The translations under genes were made by a program, and so were the position numbers. The notes beneath the pieces are model-generated. The model saw nothing but the letters and a program-made list of their open reading frames with translations. It ran no database searches and was not told the DNA's origin. This document shows, piece after piece, positions 12,048-22,759 of a stretch of 64,000 nt of DNA. Location: assembly GCF_000715075.1 (NCBI RefSeq), contig NC_134095.1:61004419-61068418 (forward strand), in the 5' to 3' direction. This DNA comes from Nicotiana tabacum (lineage: Eukaryota > Streptophyta > Magnoliopsida > Solanales > Solanaceae). Position 1 is the stretch's first letter. Each line of letters starts with the position of its first letter.

Positions 12048-13577
12048 CTACCTATATGTAGTTAAGCACGAAGAAAGAATAACTGGTAAAATAGAAGAAG
12101 GGCCAAGGAATTCATACCTGGGGTGCGGTGGCAATGGCTTTAACTCCAAGGTAGAAGGCTCCTCGATTGAGGGCCTTGTTGGAGGAGTCTTCAGGTTTTC
12201 TAGATCCAAAGATAGCTTTCGGGGCTCATAAGTGTACGACCCTATGCCTTGCAATGCATTTACACACTCCACATATCCATCACTCTCCTCATCATCATCA
12301 AAATTGAGCAAAACTGCATCCAATTTGTCCACAACATTCATTGTTGCACTAGCATCATCAAATATCACGTCGGCCACCAAATCCACAAATGAGAAAACTT
12401 CATTACTATTCGGTTGCCTCATTAATTTGCACATATGGAAGACCACCTTTTTGTCACCCACTCGAAAAGTGAGCTCATCGGCCTCCACATCAACAAGCCC
12501 CTTCCCCGTAGCAAGGAAAGGTCTACCCAAAACAATAGGCTCCTCATAGTCCACTTCACAATCTAAGATCACAAAATCTACTAGGAGGATGAACTTGTCC
12601 ACTCTAACCAATACATCATCAATAATGCCTAAAGTTCTCTTCATTGTCCGATCTGCCATTTGCAACCTCATGGATGTGGGTCTTGGTTGCCCAATTCCCA
12701 AAGTTTTGAACGCAGAGTAGGGAATCAAGTTGATACTTTCCCCGAGATCACATAATGCTTTGGCAAAATCGGCGCTCTCAATAGTGTAAGGGATTGTGAA
12801 AGCGCTCGGATCTTCCAGCTTTGGAGACAATGAGTGCACAATAGCACTCACTTGATGAGTCATCTTGATAGTTTCACAATTCATTGATCTTTTTTTGGTT
12901 ACCAAATCTTTCATGAATTTTGCATGTCTCGACATTTGCTCCAATTCCTCAACCAATGGCACATTTATGGACAAACTCTTCATCATATCAATAAACTTTT
13001 TGAATTGGTTCTCACTGTTTTGCTTTGTAAGCCTTTGAGGGTATGTAGGAGGAGGCCTTGGCATTGGTGCCTTAGCTTTTGGCACCACTGGTTCCGGTAT
13101 GTCAATTACATGTTCCCTAGATTGGTTCACCTCTTCTTGCGTCTCCTCCACATTTTCATCTATATCAATTCTCACTTCTTCATTAGCTTGAACCACATTG
13201 CTTGGGATTTCTTCCTCTTGAACAATAACATCTTCATCCACAATCCTTCTTTGATTCGAGGTGGTTGCATCTCCACCTTTTCCACTTCTAATAGTCATGG
13301 CCATACCATGTCCCATATTATTTCCACCCTTCGAGTTCACCACCGTATCACTAGATAGTGCCCCTCCCTTAGGACGAGTGTTCAACGCTTGTGAGATTTG
13401 GCCTAGTTGAACCTCCAAATTTCGAATAGAAGTGTTGTGCGAGGCTATTTGAGCATCGGAGTCGGCGTTCTTCTCCATCATCTGCTTAAACATGTTTTTA
13501 ATTCTACTCATCTCATTGGAAGAAGAGCTCGGGCCTTGAGAAGGATAGGGAGGTGGATTTCTTGGTTGTTGGAACAT
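12048..13577 (-). pseudogene. Gag carboxy terminus plus aspartic protease of element A (509-codon open frame)
   Basis: This is the longest open frame in the window, but it is only part of a polyprotein: its first Met is internal and the upstream gag lies in other frames. The amino third is low-complexity and Glu/Val/Pro-rich. The carboxy half holds the retroelement protease region: ALCDLGESINLIPYSAF, a MRLQMADRTMKRTLGII segment, and the flap/ILGR-like VLGRPFLATG. The active site normally reads DLGAS in Athila-type proteases; here it is DLGES. The open frame ends at 12048, where the junction to RT is lost. Confidence 0.85.
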
Positions 13578-14870
13578 CAGAGACCTTTGAAAACCTGGCC
13601 CCCGATTGTTGTTGTTGTTCCAGCCTCCTTGATTATTACCTCCCCAGTTGCCTTGATTGTTGTTACCCCAATTGCCTTGATTTCCTTGGTTGTTCCAATT
13701 TCTTTGATTAGAATTACCACCACTCCAATTGCCTTGGTGGTTTTGGTTGTTTCAATTACCTTGGTTCCCTTGTGACCTCCATTGTTGTTGGTTTTCTCCT
13801 TGAGCATTGTTTCTTTGACCTTGATAATTGTTGACATATTGAACTTCTTTGTCTTGCTCATGGAATGAATCACCTTGATCATAATCACTATCATCTTGCA
13901 AAAATTGTTCCGAACGGCTTTGCTTTTGTTGACCTTGTTGCCGTCTTTTGTTTACCATCATATTCACACCTTCCATAGCATGTACTTGTTTCGGCCCTTG
14001 AACTTGTTGAAGCTAAGCCTTGGCCAATTGGTTCATGGTAGTTGTCAACTCGGCAATAGCTTGTCCATGGTCATGTAGCTCCTTGTGTAGGTGAATAACA
14101 TTAGGGTCACCTTGCGGTACATTGGCTCTACTTTACCATGCCGAAGAGGTATCCGCCATCTCATCAAGAATTTCACAAGCTTCGGCATATGGTGTGTTCA
14201 TGAAGTCCCCCCCCCCCCCGGTAAGTTGATTAACCACATATTGATTAGTTGTGTTGATCCCCCTGTAGAATGTCTCATATCATTGTTCGGGCACTCTTTA
14301 ACCATGGTACAATATCTTTCCCAAATCTCGTGCAATGGCTCATTGGCCTCTTGCTTGAAAGCAAGAATCTCATCCCGAAACATTGACATATATCTCAGAG
14401 AGAAGAATTTGGAAATGAACTTTTCTGCCAACTCATCTCAAGTGGTGATGAAATGGTTGGGCAACCTTTCTAACCAGTCCAATGCTTTTCCCCGTAAAGA
14501 AAAGAAAAAAAAGCCTCAACCTCAGCGCGTCCTCAAAAACATTTGTTTGCTTTCTCCCCCAACAAGTATCAACGAACCCCTTGAGATGCTTGTAGGCATT
14601 TTGACTCAGAGCCCCGGTGAAGAAGCCTTGTTGTTCCAGTAGTGTAAGCACCACGTTAGTGATTTGGAAGTTTCCCGCCCTAATGCGGGGCGGGACTATA
14701 GCACTTGCATAACATTCGTTTGGCAATTTTCATTGGTTTGCCACTCTTGGTAAAGGTGGAGGAGGGACGGGCACATTATTGTGAGGCGGGCGGCCTCGTG
14801 TATTAGCTTGAGGTTCAATAGGAACCTCATCCATGGCATCATCTCCACGTCCTCCCATAATTGCACATTT
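13578..14870 (-). pseudogene. Gag of element A, amino-terminal and capsid region, broken
   Basis: On the minus strand an ATG near 14861 starts a Pro-rich leader that meets a stop near 14728. The frame continues as IVPPRIRAGNFQITNVVLTL, a run ending in AYKHLKGFVDTCWG, and the capsid (Retrotrans_gag) segment with EPLHEIWERYCTMVKECPNN (14330-14270). Several frame changes occur after 14430, one beside a ten-base C run at 14210-14219. Downstream to 13578 the product is Gln/Asn-rich. The plus-strand ORFs here (13407-13775, 14091-14642) are antisense shadows. Confidence 0.8.
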
Positions 14871-15018
14871 CTGATGGGCTCGTTGTTGAGAGCTATTTTC
14901 ATACCTAGAATCAATTTAAACACAAAATTAGTAACTCGGAAGGAAAGAAAGACAAAACACACAAAAACCTATAACACACAAAAATCTGGGAATCGTCCTG
15001 AATTATGTTTTTATGACT

Positions 15019-15833
15019 TGATCTCGCCCAAACTTACACCACAATTAGGTAGTGAGGCGGTCGAAGCAATAATAAACCCAACACGAGTCGGGATCAAATC
15101 CACAGAGAGTTAGAATTTGGACTAGGTATATAACTAGAGTAAATGTATGATGTGGCTTAGATTGTACTTCCACATATTCATTTGTTATTTTCAATTTCTA
15201 ATTTTACCTAATGATTGCAAATAATAACTAGAAGATAGTGTTTTTCGTTTTGGTTGTTTTTCAAATGATAAAGGAATATAGGGTCGTGACTTCCACCTAG
15301 GTGGCTACCTAACAGGTTGTAAACTATAGTGCAAGTTCGATTTATTGGGGTCGTGGTATAACAATCACACACAATTGCTCACTCTATACCTCTCGGTAGT
15401 TTGAGTGATTTTGCCCAATTTGGCTTTCTTAAGCCCAAATGGATATTGCACAAATCAAGTGATATATGCTCAAGTCGGGTCTCACATTCTCTAGATATAA
15501 CCCTTTAATTGGGGCTATTAATGTCTTGAGTTCACCCCAATTCCTTGTTAGCCAAGTTTTCCTAAACCTAGTCTCTCTTTCTCAAGCAAAGACTAGGTCA
15601 AAAAGGCATGAATCAATGTTTGCAACCATTAATTCTAGGGTTTAAGCATAAACAAGGCTAAATATCACTAACTCAATCACAAACAAACTCTAAAATTAAA
15701 TACCCATTAAGTACCCATACTAGGGTTGAGCCACAACCCTAGCTAAATATTTAGCTACTTATGAAAAATAAAAAAAATACAAGAAGAAATTAAAAGAAGA
15801 GAGCAAATAAGCGGTCAAAATCCCTACTTATCA
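15019..15833 (-). repeat. 5' LTR of element A, internally deleted (815 bp)
   Basis: It starts TGATCTCGCCC and ends TTATCA, and aligns with 2761-4238 except that about 660 bp are missing at 15794, where AAGAAGAAATTAA is joined to GAGAGCAAATAAG. The loss removes the palindromic-word array and most of the segment that would form the upstream promoter half on the minus strand. The region just inside it (15018 leftward on the minus strand) does not match a recognisable tRNA primer site, so that site has also decayed. Confidence 0.85.
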
Positions 15834-15838
15834 CAAAT
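15834..15838. repeat. Target-site duplication of element A, right copy (CAAAT)
   Basis: This is an exact copy of 2756-2760, immediately outside the right LTR. Confidence 0.85.
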
Positions 15839-16628
15839 GCAAAGGGAATAAGTCAAAGTTGAGACATCAAACAACCCCTTGCCCACTTTGCAAATGCGAG
15901 GCTGGTGCTCGCAATTGTGATATCAGAGCACCAGCACACCAGCAAATTCCAGTTTCAATCCAAATCATTCGGAATCACGTCTGAAACTCATTCGAGCACT
16001 CGAGGCTCTAAACCAATCATCCACACAAGTCTAAAAATATCATAAAAACTCGCTCGCATGATCAAAATACAAAAATAACATCTAGAATACAAATCGGACA
16101 TCAAAACACATAAATTTCAAAGAAAAGTTTAAGAACTTCTAAAATTGCAAACAAACATTTAAATCCTATCAAATCAACTCCAAATGACATCAAATATTGC
16201 AGAAAAGTTTTGAATAGCGTGACGGACCTATTCCAATCCCCAAAACAAAATTGTGAACACGATAGCCAAAAGTCAACATACGGTCAAATTTTTAAACCTC
16301 AAATAGCCAATTTTCAGCAAAACAACACAATTCAACCTACGTATCTCCGAATTCAATTTCGGGCATACGCCCAACTCCATAATCATGACACGAACCTATT
16401 TGATCCATCAAAATACCATTCCGGGTCATTTTTACAAAAGTCGAATATTGGTCAACATAATCAACTTGGACCTCTATGCCAAGAGTCAAAGGGTCTAAAT
16501 CAACCCGAAACCTTTTCGGAACGAAACCAATCAATCCAGTAAGTCATAAAACCAAAATTACACATGTGTAAAGCATCAAAAGGGAAAACAGGATGTAAAT
16601 ACATAAAATGACCGGTCAGGTCGATACA
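15839..16628 (-). repeat. 5' LTR of element B, proximal part
   Basis: This continues the LTR interrupted at 2760. On the minus strand the LTR begins TGTATCGACCTGACCGG at 16628, comparable to TGTGATGACC at the start of the solo LTR at 18706. ORFs at 16210-16542 and 16337-16534 lie inside this LTR and are not genes. Confidence 0.7.
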
Positions 16629-17799
16629 AAAAATAACCCAGACAATCTCTGCGTCCACCTCACACTAAAAATATGCATTGTCCCAATGTACTATAAATAA
16701 CAAGAGGGTAAAAGAGACTCCCTGAGGCCAAAGGCCAAAATATTAACAGCCCACGAGTTAGTCAGACTTCTCCCATGTGTGGTCTTTTGATTCCTCTATG
16801 ATTGTGCTCTTGGCGGTATAAATTGTTAAGAGCCAAAATTCAAATAATTTCTTATGTACTTTTTGGCTTTCGACCAAAGAGTGTCACCTTGCTTAGACGG
16901 CCTTGAAACTTTCAGAATAAATGGCTCATCTACCCCATCCTTTAATTATTTTATCGGCTCATACAGATCAATTTCAATATCTCCTTTTGAACACAATGTC
17001 TAAAAATACTTGGAGTTAGGACCAATGCACTCAAACTAAAAATTAAACTTTTTTTGACTTCCTATTCTTGACACAAACTAGAGCTAATTAAAATTGTATC
17101 TGTAAGGTCCTTGGTTGCCTCTAGTACCACTTCTTCAACATCAACATCATCAAATTCTAGTTGGTTAGATTGTTGGAATTTAACCTTAACTCCTCCATCA
17201 TTGAATCAATTTCTTATTCTAATTCACATTTTTCTTGGCTACTATCCACAATATTAGCTTGATGAGTTTGAAACTTTAACTAATTGAGCCAGTTAATCCT
17301 TCAAGTTGCGAATAGTTGCCCCCTGCCTTTATATTTGTAGTTGTTTCTCATCATCTTTCTCCACAAGGTATTTTAACATATCTTTGATCTCCTTCATGTC
17401 AAAATTCCCTTGTTTATTGTTCCTAATAACTTCACACAAAAAAAAAAGTAGAACCATCATAATAAGGGATTGGAGGAAGATAAGAAATATAAGCACAATC
17501 ATAAAAGTGATCATCTTGACCACCACACACATCACAAATATTTTTCACACAAGATTGAGTCGGTACACATAAATCACTCCCGAAATATTTTGATCTTTTT
17601 GCTACGATTGGTTTTCTCCACGATACGCAAAAGAACAATCAAAAATAAAATTACCAACATTAATACTCTCATATTTATAAAATGTCATATATCTTTCAAT
17701 TAATAAGTAAAATTTAAAAATAAAATAACATTAAATTAAATTTAAAACTTGAATCCTAGCAATATTTACAGCTTGCTCCCCAGCAACAGCACCAAAATT
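16629..17799 (-). pseudogene. Internal region of element C: primer-binding site and gag-like remnant
   Basis: On the minus strand, next to C's LTR, 17796-17779 reads TGGTGCTGTTGCTGGGGA. This is the tRNA-Asp-type primer site TGGCGCCGTTGCCGGGGA with C-to-T changes. A CDVCGGQDDHFYDC zinc-knuckle-like motif follows at about 17545-17500 and a Lys/Asp-rich helix-forming stretch at about 17430-17330, all in broken frames. The knuckle is only about 250 bp from the primer site, closer than in an intact gag, so an internal deletion is likely. Further left the frames are lost; the region ends where element B inserted (16628/16629). Confidence 0.55.
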
Positions 17800-18705
17800 C
17801 GATCATGCCTAACACTAGTCCTAAATAGGATAAGCGATCACTGTAAATATAACTTGGCTTATGAGTCTAGGGTCGATTCCCACTGACAACTAACGCTTAG
17901 CTACAATTGTTCAACATTACTAAGAAAACAAGCTCAAACAATTTCTAAATCATAAAGCTTAAGATATTTATTTCTCCTATTAACTAACAATTATTAAAGC
18001 AGTAAAAATTATCAACTAAAGAGAATTGGTTGACTTCTAGATTAAGGAGGCCTAGAGTTAAGACTTTCTCAATTGTCAGATTCCTTCTTGCTATGTTAGC
18101 TATATTCTTGCGGATTTATTCTTTAGTAATCGTGAGCACTCAAATTACTACAATTCTCTCTCGAGCAATTACGATATTTTACTAGAAGTATGCTCTCGAG
18201 CTACTCTAGTTGGCAATTTCTCACATCACGAGTGACGTTATTCAACAACAACCTAAATATGTATTCTTTCTCAAACAACACATAATATAGGAATCACTAA
18301 TTGAGATCTCTTTAATTAACTAAAATACGCACATAGTTGAACAAGTAGAGAAATTCAAGTATATTGTGGTAGAATCTTCCTCTTTTATCCTAGCGTACTC
18401 TTGCCACCAAGTAGTTGTGCCTCTTCAAAAGGATGTTTTAGAGTGTATTTATATGACCTAAGGCTTGCATGGGGCGGCTTCAACTAATCTATGTTCGTAT
18501 AGGAGAGCTGAAGGGGGAGGGGGCGTCGGTCCCGCGTCGGCATACTTCATTGTTTTGCTTTTATGGCCTAGTTGTTGGCGTGCCAGCCTCCGCACGATGC
18601 GTGGGTTTAGATGAGCACCCAGATTTTGCTTATTCACTTCCATTTTTGCGTCAAATCTTATTGCTTTGCTACATATATGTCCAAACTCGTTCCTACATAC
18701 ACAAA
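17800..18705 (-). repeat. 5' LTR of element C, inner part
   Basis: The LTR abuts the tRNA-Asp-type primer site. Its inner end on the plus strand reads CGATCATGCC where TGATCA-type termini are expected. It is interrupted at 18705 by solo LTR D and resumes after 21707. Joined length is about 1.0 kb. ORFs at 18458-18643 and 18469-18738 lie inside and carry no recognisable domain. Confidence 0.6.
18701..18705. repeat. Target-site duplication of solo LTR D, left copy (ACAAA)
   Basis: ACAAA precedes the TGTGATGACC start of the solo LTR and is repeated at 21703-21707 after its TGACA end. Confidence 0.8.
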
Positions 18706-19429
18706 TGTGATGACCAAATAGGTCATCTTATGATATAAAATAAAATTGTGTGTTCCGAGGTCTTTAAACCCTCATTTTATCCCTTTTATATTTGTGTGCG
18801 CAATTCGGGTGTATTTCTAGAAAGCTTTTATGTTAAAAATTGATAAAAATAGAGATTTTTGATTAAAAACTTTATCTGAGTTGACTTCGGTCAACATTTT
18901 TGGTAAACAGACCCGGATTTGTGTTTTGATAGTTCTGGTGGGTTTGTACCAAAATATGGGACCTAGGCGTATGCCTGGAATCGGATTTGGAGGTCCCTAG
19001 CCCGAGTTATGAATTTTTGTTAAAAATTGAAATCTGAAAAATTATTGGTTTTTAAGAAAGTATTGATGTTTAATCTTATTGGTATCAGGTCCGTATTTTG
19101 GTTCCGGTATAGATTCAATATAATATTTAAGATATGTATGTGAAACTTGGTGAGAAACGGAGTATGACTGACGTGATTTGGACGTCCGGTTGTTAAAATA
19201 GATATTTCAAAGTGTTCTTAAGAATTTCATTTGATTTGGTGCTAAATTCATAGTTCTGGGTGTTATTTTGGCGATTTGATTGCGCGAGCAAGTTAGTATG
19301 ATATTTTAAGACTTGTGTGCATGTTTTGTTTGGAGCTCTGCGGGCTCGGGTGAGTTTCGGATAGGCTACATAATGAAAATAGGACTTAGAACATTGTTGG
19401 TGCATCAGATTTTTGTTGCAGGCCTCAGA

Positions 19430-19745
19430 CCTCGCAAATGCGAGGTCAAGCATCACATTTGCGACCACTATTGGGTTCACATTTGCGATCCACTCATAGC
19501 ATTTGCGAAGAGTGGCTGGGAAGGCTAGCATTCGCAATTGCGAACCATGCTTCGCATTTGCGATGGGGACAGGGGGAAGGCAGCCTTGGCATTTGCGATC
19601 ATTGGATCACATTTGCGATCAGCTCAGCTCGCAGTTGTGAGCATTTCTTCGCTTTAGCAAAGGAAGTAGAAGTGTGAGAGAGCTCATAAATGTGATGGTT
19701 TTCTCACATTTTCAAGCTTCGCATCGCAAATGCGATATCTGCAGT
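19430..19745. repeat. Array of TTTGCGA / GCAATTGCGAA words in solo LTR D
   Basis: Roughly a dozen copies of the core GCATTTGCGA or its inverse TCGCAAATGCG occur at irregular spacing of about 20-40 bp, several as near-perfect palindromes. Weaker copies lie in element B's LTR (about 2570-2740 and 15880-15925). Confidence 0.7.
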
Positions 19746-20740
19746 TGTGTAAAACCTAACTTAGACGGGATTTTTGTTCATTTCTCAAAATTTTCAAAAT
19801 AAGAAACCCTCTAGGCGATTTTCTAAAGATCATTTCTTCCCCAATTCATAGGTAAGTGATTATTAACTAGTTTCTTTTAATCTTTCACTTTATTTTACAA
19901 GATTTCAACCTAGAATCTAAGGTTTTCATGGTAACATTGGGGATTTTTGGGTAGAAACTAGGAATTTTAAAATTTGGGCATTTAGACCTCAAATTGAGGT
20001 CGGATTCCAAAATCAATTACACATCCAGGCTCAGGGGTGAATGGATAATCAGGTTTTGGTCCGAATTTCGGGCTTGGACCAAGCGGTCCCGGGTGTTGAC
20101 TTTTGTTGATTTTTTCAATAATGGCCTAAATTTAATTCTTATCGATCGTGGGTGATTTTTAAGGCTTATTTTAAAATATTTGGTTGGTAATTTGCTATAT
20201 ATTGTTGGCTCGGAGGCGTGTTTGAAAGTCAAAGATGTGATTGAGCTTTGAGTGGCCTTTGGAGCGAGGTAAATGTTGTGTCTAACCTTGACCTGAGGAA
20301 ATTAGGAACCCTCGGACTTTGTGTTATGTAAATTCCATGTAACCGGCGTATATGCAAGGTGACAAGTGCTTATACGCCGCCGAATTATTTGTTTTCCCTG
20401 ATATATCACTTTTCATTAATTGTTTTCCCTCCTATCTTAATTGTTACATGCTCTAAATGCTTTCCATGCTTAATTGCTACATGTTAATCAATATTTTCTT
20501 TTGTTAACCATGTTAGCTCTTTTCATAGTTCCTCTAATCCATGCTATTTGTTTAATTTGACTTGTTCATACCTTCTAACTATAAATTGTTGGTTTGGTCT
20601 CGCTGTGTAGTATTATTTACATAGATTCTATATTGAACAATGTTCCTTTTCTTGGTTCAGTTGGGTTTTTCTTTATCGTAAAGGCCTTGTGATTTAGCCT
20701 GTTGATTTAACTGTGTACATTGACTGTTTGGCATTGATAT

Positions 20741-21030
20741 GGTGGGATCGGGTTACACGCCGTAAAAGGTGTAATAAGGGAGGATTGGTATGGTGGAATA
20801 AGGGCGAATATGTATGTACGGTGGGATCGGGTTGCACGCTGCAACAGGAGGAATAAGGGTGGACTGATATGGTAAAATAAAGGTGAATTATGATATTGAT
20901 ATTGATATATGGTGGGATCGGGTTGCACGCCGCAACAAACATATATATTATTTACTGTTATTGATATTGTTATGGTGGAATAAGGGAGGATTATGTATTG
21001 TCTAGTGGGATCGGGTTGTGCGCCGCAACA
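20741..21030 (+). repeat. Spaced tandem repeat in solo LTR D
   Basis: The segment GTGGGATCGGGTTGCACGCC and close variants, followed by GCAACA, recurs at 20741, 20820, 20911 and 21005. Spacing is 79-94 bp with AT-rich, GGTGGAATAAGGG-containing spacers. Confidence 0.75.
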
Positions 21031-21702
21031 ACCTATATGTTTCTATTTCTTGAGCTGCGTTGTTTTTCAGTTTTTTTGTTTGAGCTGGTAAAGATTATTA
21101 ATTTTGGACGACACTAGTTTAAGCTGTGGTTATCATTTCCTGTTGATTGTTTAATTCTATACCGTATTTCAATTATTCTGTCATTATTATAGACTGCGTA
21201 CAGGTTTTAGCGTAGGTGACCCGCCTTAGCTTCGTCACTACTTCGTCGAGGTTAGGCTCGGCACTTACCAGTACATGGGGTCGGTTGTACTAAAACTGCA
21301 CACTATGCAGACTTTGAAGACGGTCCCAACAGCGGTTATTAGCGAGCTCGGATCAGACATTTGCGGAGACTTGAGGTACGGTTGTTCAGCGCCCGTAGCT
21401 CCTGGAGTCTCCATCCTCTGTCTATTTAGTTGTGTACTTTCATTCGAACAGCTTGTTATTTATTTCAGACCCTTATGTGTATTACTCTAGTAGTTCGTGC
21501 ACTCGTGACACCAAGTTCAGGGAATTGTAATAGATATTTGGCTAGTTCAGCTTCTGCACTGTTACTTTAAATTTATTCAGTTCTTCTTTAATATCTAATT
21601 TAAACTGTTAAAAAGAGTAAATTGTTCTAACATTGACTTGCCTAGCAAGTGAAATTTTAGTCGTTATCACGGTTCCGATAGTAGGAATTCCGGATCGTGA
21701 CA

Positions 21703-21815
21703 ACAAAATACGTAAAGAACATATTTTACTTCAAAAACTATGTAACCTCCCGCTAATTCACATAAGTAATAAGATAAAAATATACTAAAAGATATGTAAA
21801 TTTCTAGAGATATCA
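21703..21815 (-). repeat. Target duplication copy (21703-21707) and outer end of element C's 5' LTR
   Basis: After the second ACAAA the sequence resumes element C's LTR and ends in GATATCA at 21815. That gives TGATATC at the minus-strand start, consistent with TGAT-type termini of Athila/Tat elements. The exact outer boundary is a judgement. Confidence 0.5.
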
Positions 21816-21849
21816 ATCACCGGAAGAAAACTTATGAATATCTATATAT

Positions 21850-22055
21850 AACCACCAAAGGTTAGTGGTGGGGTATATGAATATGCTTACTTTATCGTTG
21901 ATAAGAAGTTCTACGTTCGAGTCTTGGAAAACAAAAAGAAATTGTGGTAGGGAGTGCTTTTTTCTTTTAATGAATCTTATGCAATGCTTTTTCTAATTAA
22001 TTATGATTTCAATTTGAATGTCGAACACCGGATAAAAAATAAAAAATAATAAAGT
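21850..22055 (+). repeat. tRNA-derived SINE, SolS-like
   Basis: It contains a GTTCGAGTC box-B-like motif (about 21915), the characteristic TAGGGAGTGCTTT and a late GTCGAACACCGGATAAAAAAT, and ends in an A-rich tail. This layout matches the Solanaceae SINE type I recall; the exact family is not assigned. Confidence 0.6.
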
Positions 22056-22759
22056 TTGCAGTAGTTTCTGCAGTTACAAGTCAAAACCATCTATTTTTAT
22101 CATTTCGAACCTCAAACGATTTGAAAATTTTCTTCTTGCTTTCAATTCCTTTGTTCCTTTTTATCAATTTTTTTGTGGTACGACAATAAACAAATTTCAT
22201 CAGTATATATAGTTCAATCTCCATAAAGAAGAGATAGCAAAGAGGTGATTAAACAAAGAACATAACTAATAGTTCGACGATCCATCATCAATAATAGCCA
22301 ACAAATATTTGTAGCCATTTATGCTATTTCTAGATGTGCAAGTAAAAACACCCTCTTTCTTTTGTTCTTTTCTCGATTAAAAACTCCATTTTTTTTTTAC
22401 ATTTTGTTAATGGATACGAACTCCAGATAATTCTTTTCGGAAGATCTTATTCTTCAACTTTTTTCCAATTTTGTTGAGTTACGATGGCTTTGCTCTTAAT
22501 TTTAATCATAACTAACATTTTAACTTAAAATCAATATTCAAATATATTGAGCGTAGGTAAATCTATCATTTTAATTTTTCAAAAAGGGAGAAATATTCAT
22601 TTTATGGGTAGGTGGCATATAAGATGAGAGTAAATGGAGCGGCATGGTAAGTGATGATTTATATAGCTGACGTTAATTTACTTAAAATGGAAGTCTAAGC
22701 CTTCACATCCGAAACTGAAAAATCATCAATTGGAGAATCGTTTTTACATGGTAGGCCTA
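22056..22759. other. Intergenic, no gene seen
   Basis: AT-rich sequence with many stops in all frames and homopolymer runs. No domain, tRNA or bounded repeat could be recognised. Confidence 0.5.

Larger units (their letters stand above)
2761..15833 (-). mobile_element. Element A: Athila-like Ty3/gypsy retrotransposon, degraded
   Basis: This is a complete insertion of about 13.1 kb transcribed on the minus strand. It has LTRs at both ends, TGAT...ATCA-type termini and a perfect 5-bp target duplication. Order on the minus strand is 5' LTR (15833-15019), gag (14870-13578), gag end plus protease (13577-12048), RT and RNase H (about 11990-10496), integrase (10551-9279), a spacer with GC-rich palindromes, an env-position ORF (8119-6150), a 3' spacer, polypurine tract (4252-4239) and 3' LTR (4238-2761). 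Stops and frameshifts in every module indicate no autonomous activity. The Athila assignment follows from the gag and protease motifs and the extra downstream ORF, from family knowledge. Confidence 0.85.
18706..21702 (+). repeat. Solo LTR D, Tekay/Del-like (2997 bp)
   Basis: A TG...CA-bounded LTR starting TGTGATGACC and ending GATCGTGACA, flanked by exact ACAAA duplications. It has no primer site, polypurine tract or internal region, so it is a solo LTR left by recombination between two LTRs. It carries an array of CGCAAATGCGA-type words (19430-19740) and four spaced copies of GTGGGATCGGGTTGCACGCC (20741-21030). Short ORFs at 19193-19537, 19313-19677, 20017-20232, 20694-20942 and 21275-21490 fall inside and are not genes. 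Confidence 0.85.

Noticed and set aside
13407..13775. Ile/Val/Leu-rich 122-codon ORF on the plus strand resembling a membrane protein
   Set aside because: It is the antisense of the Gln/Asn-rich gag region; hydrophobicity follows from complementing CAA/AAC codons.
14091..14642. 183-codon plus-strand ORF
   Set aside because: Antisense to the gag capsid region; the minus-strand frames match known gag motifs.
19430..19745. CRISPR-like array of short repeats
   Set aside because: Repeats are short, diverged, irregularly spaced and inside a plant LTR; no Cas genes.
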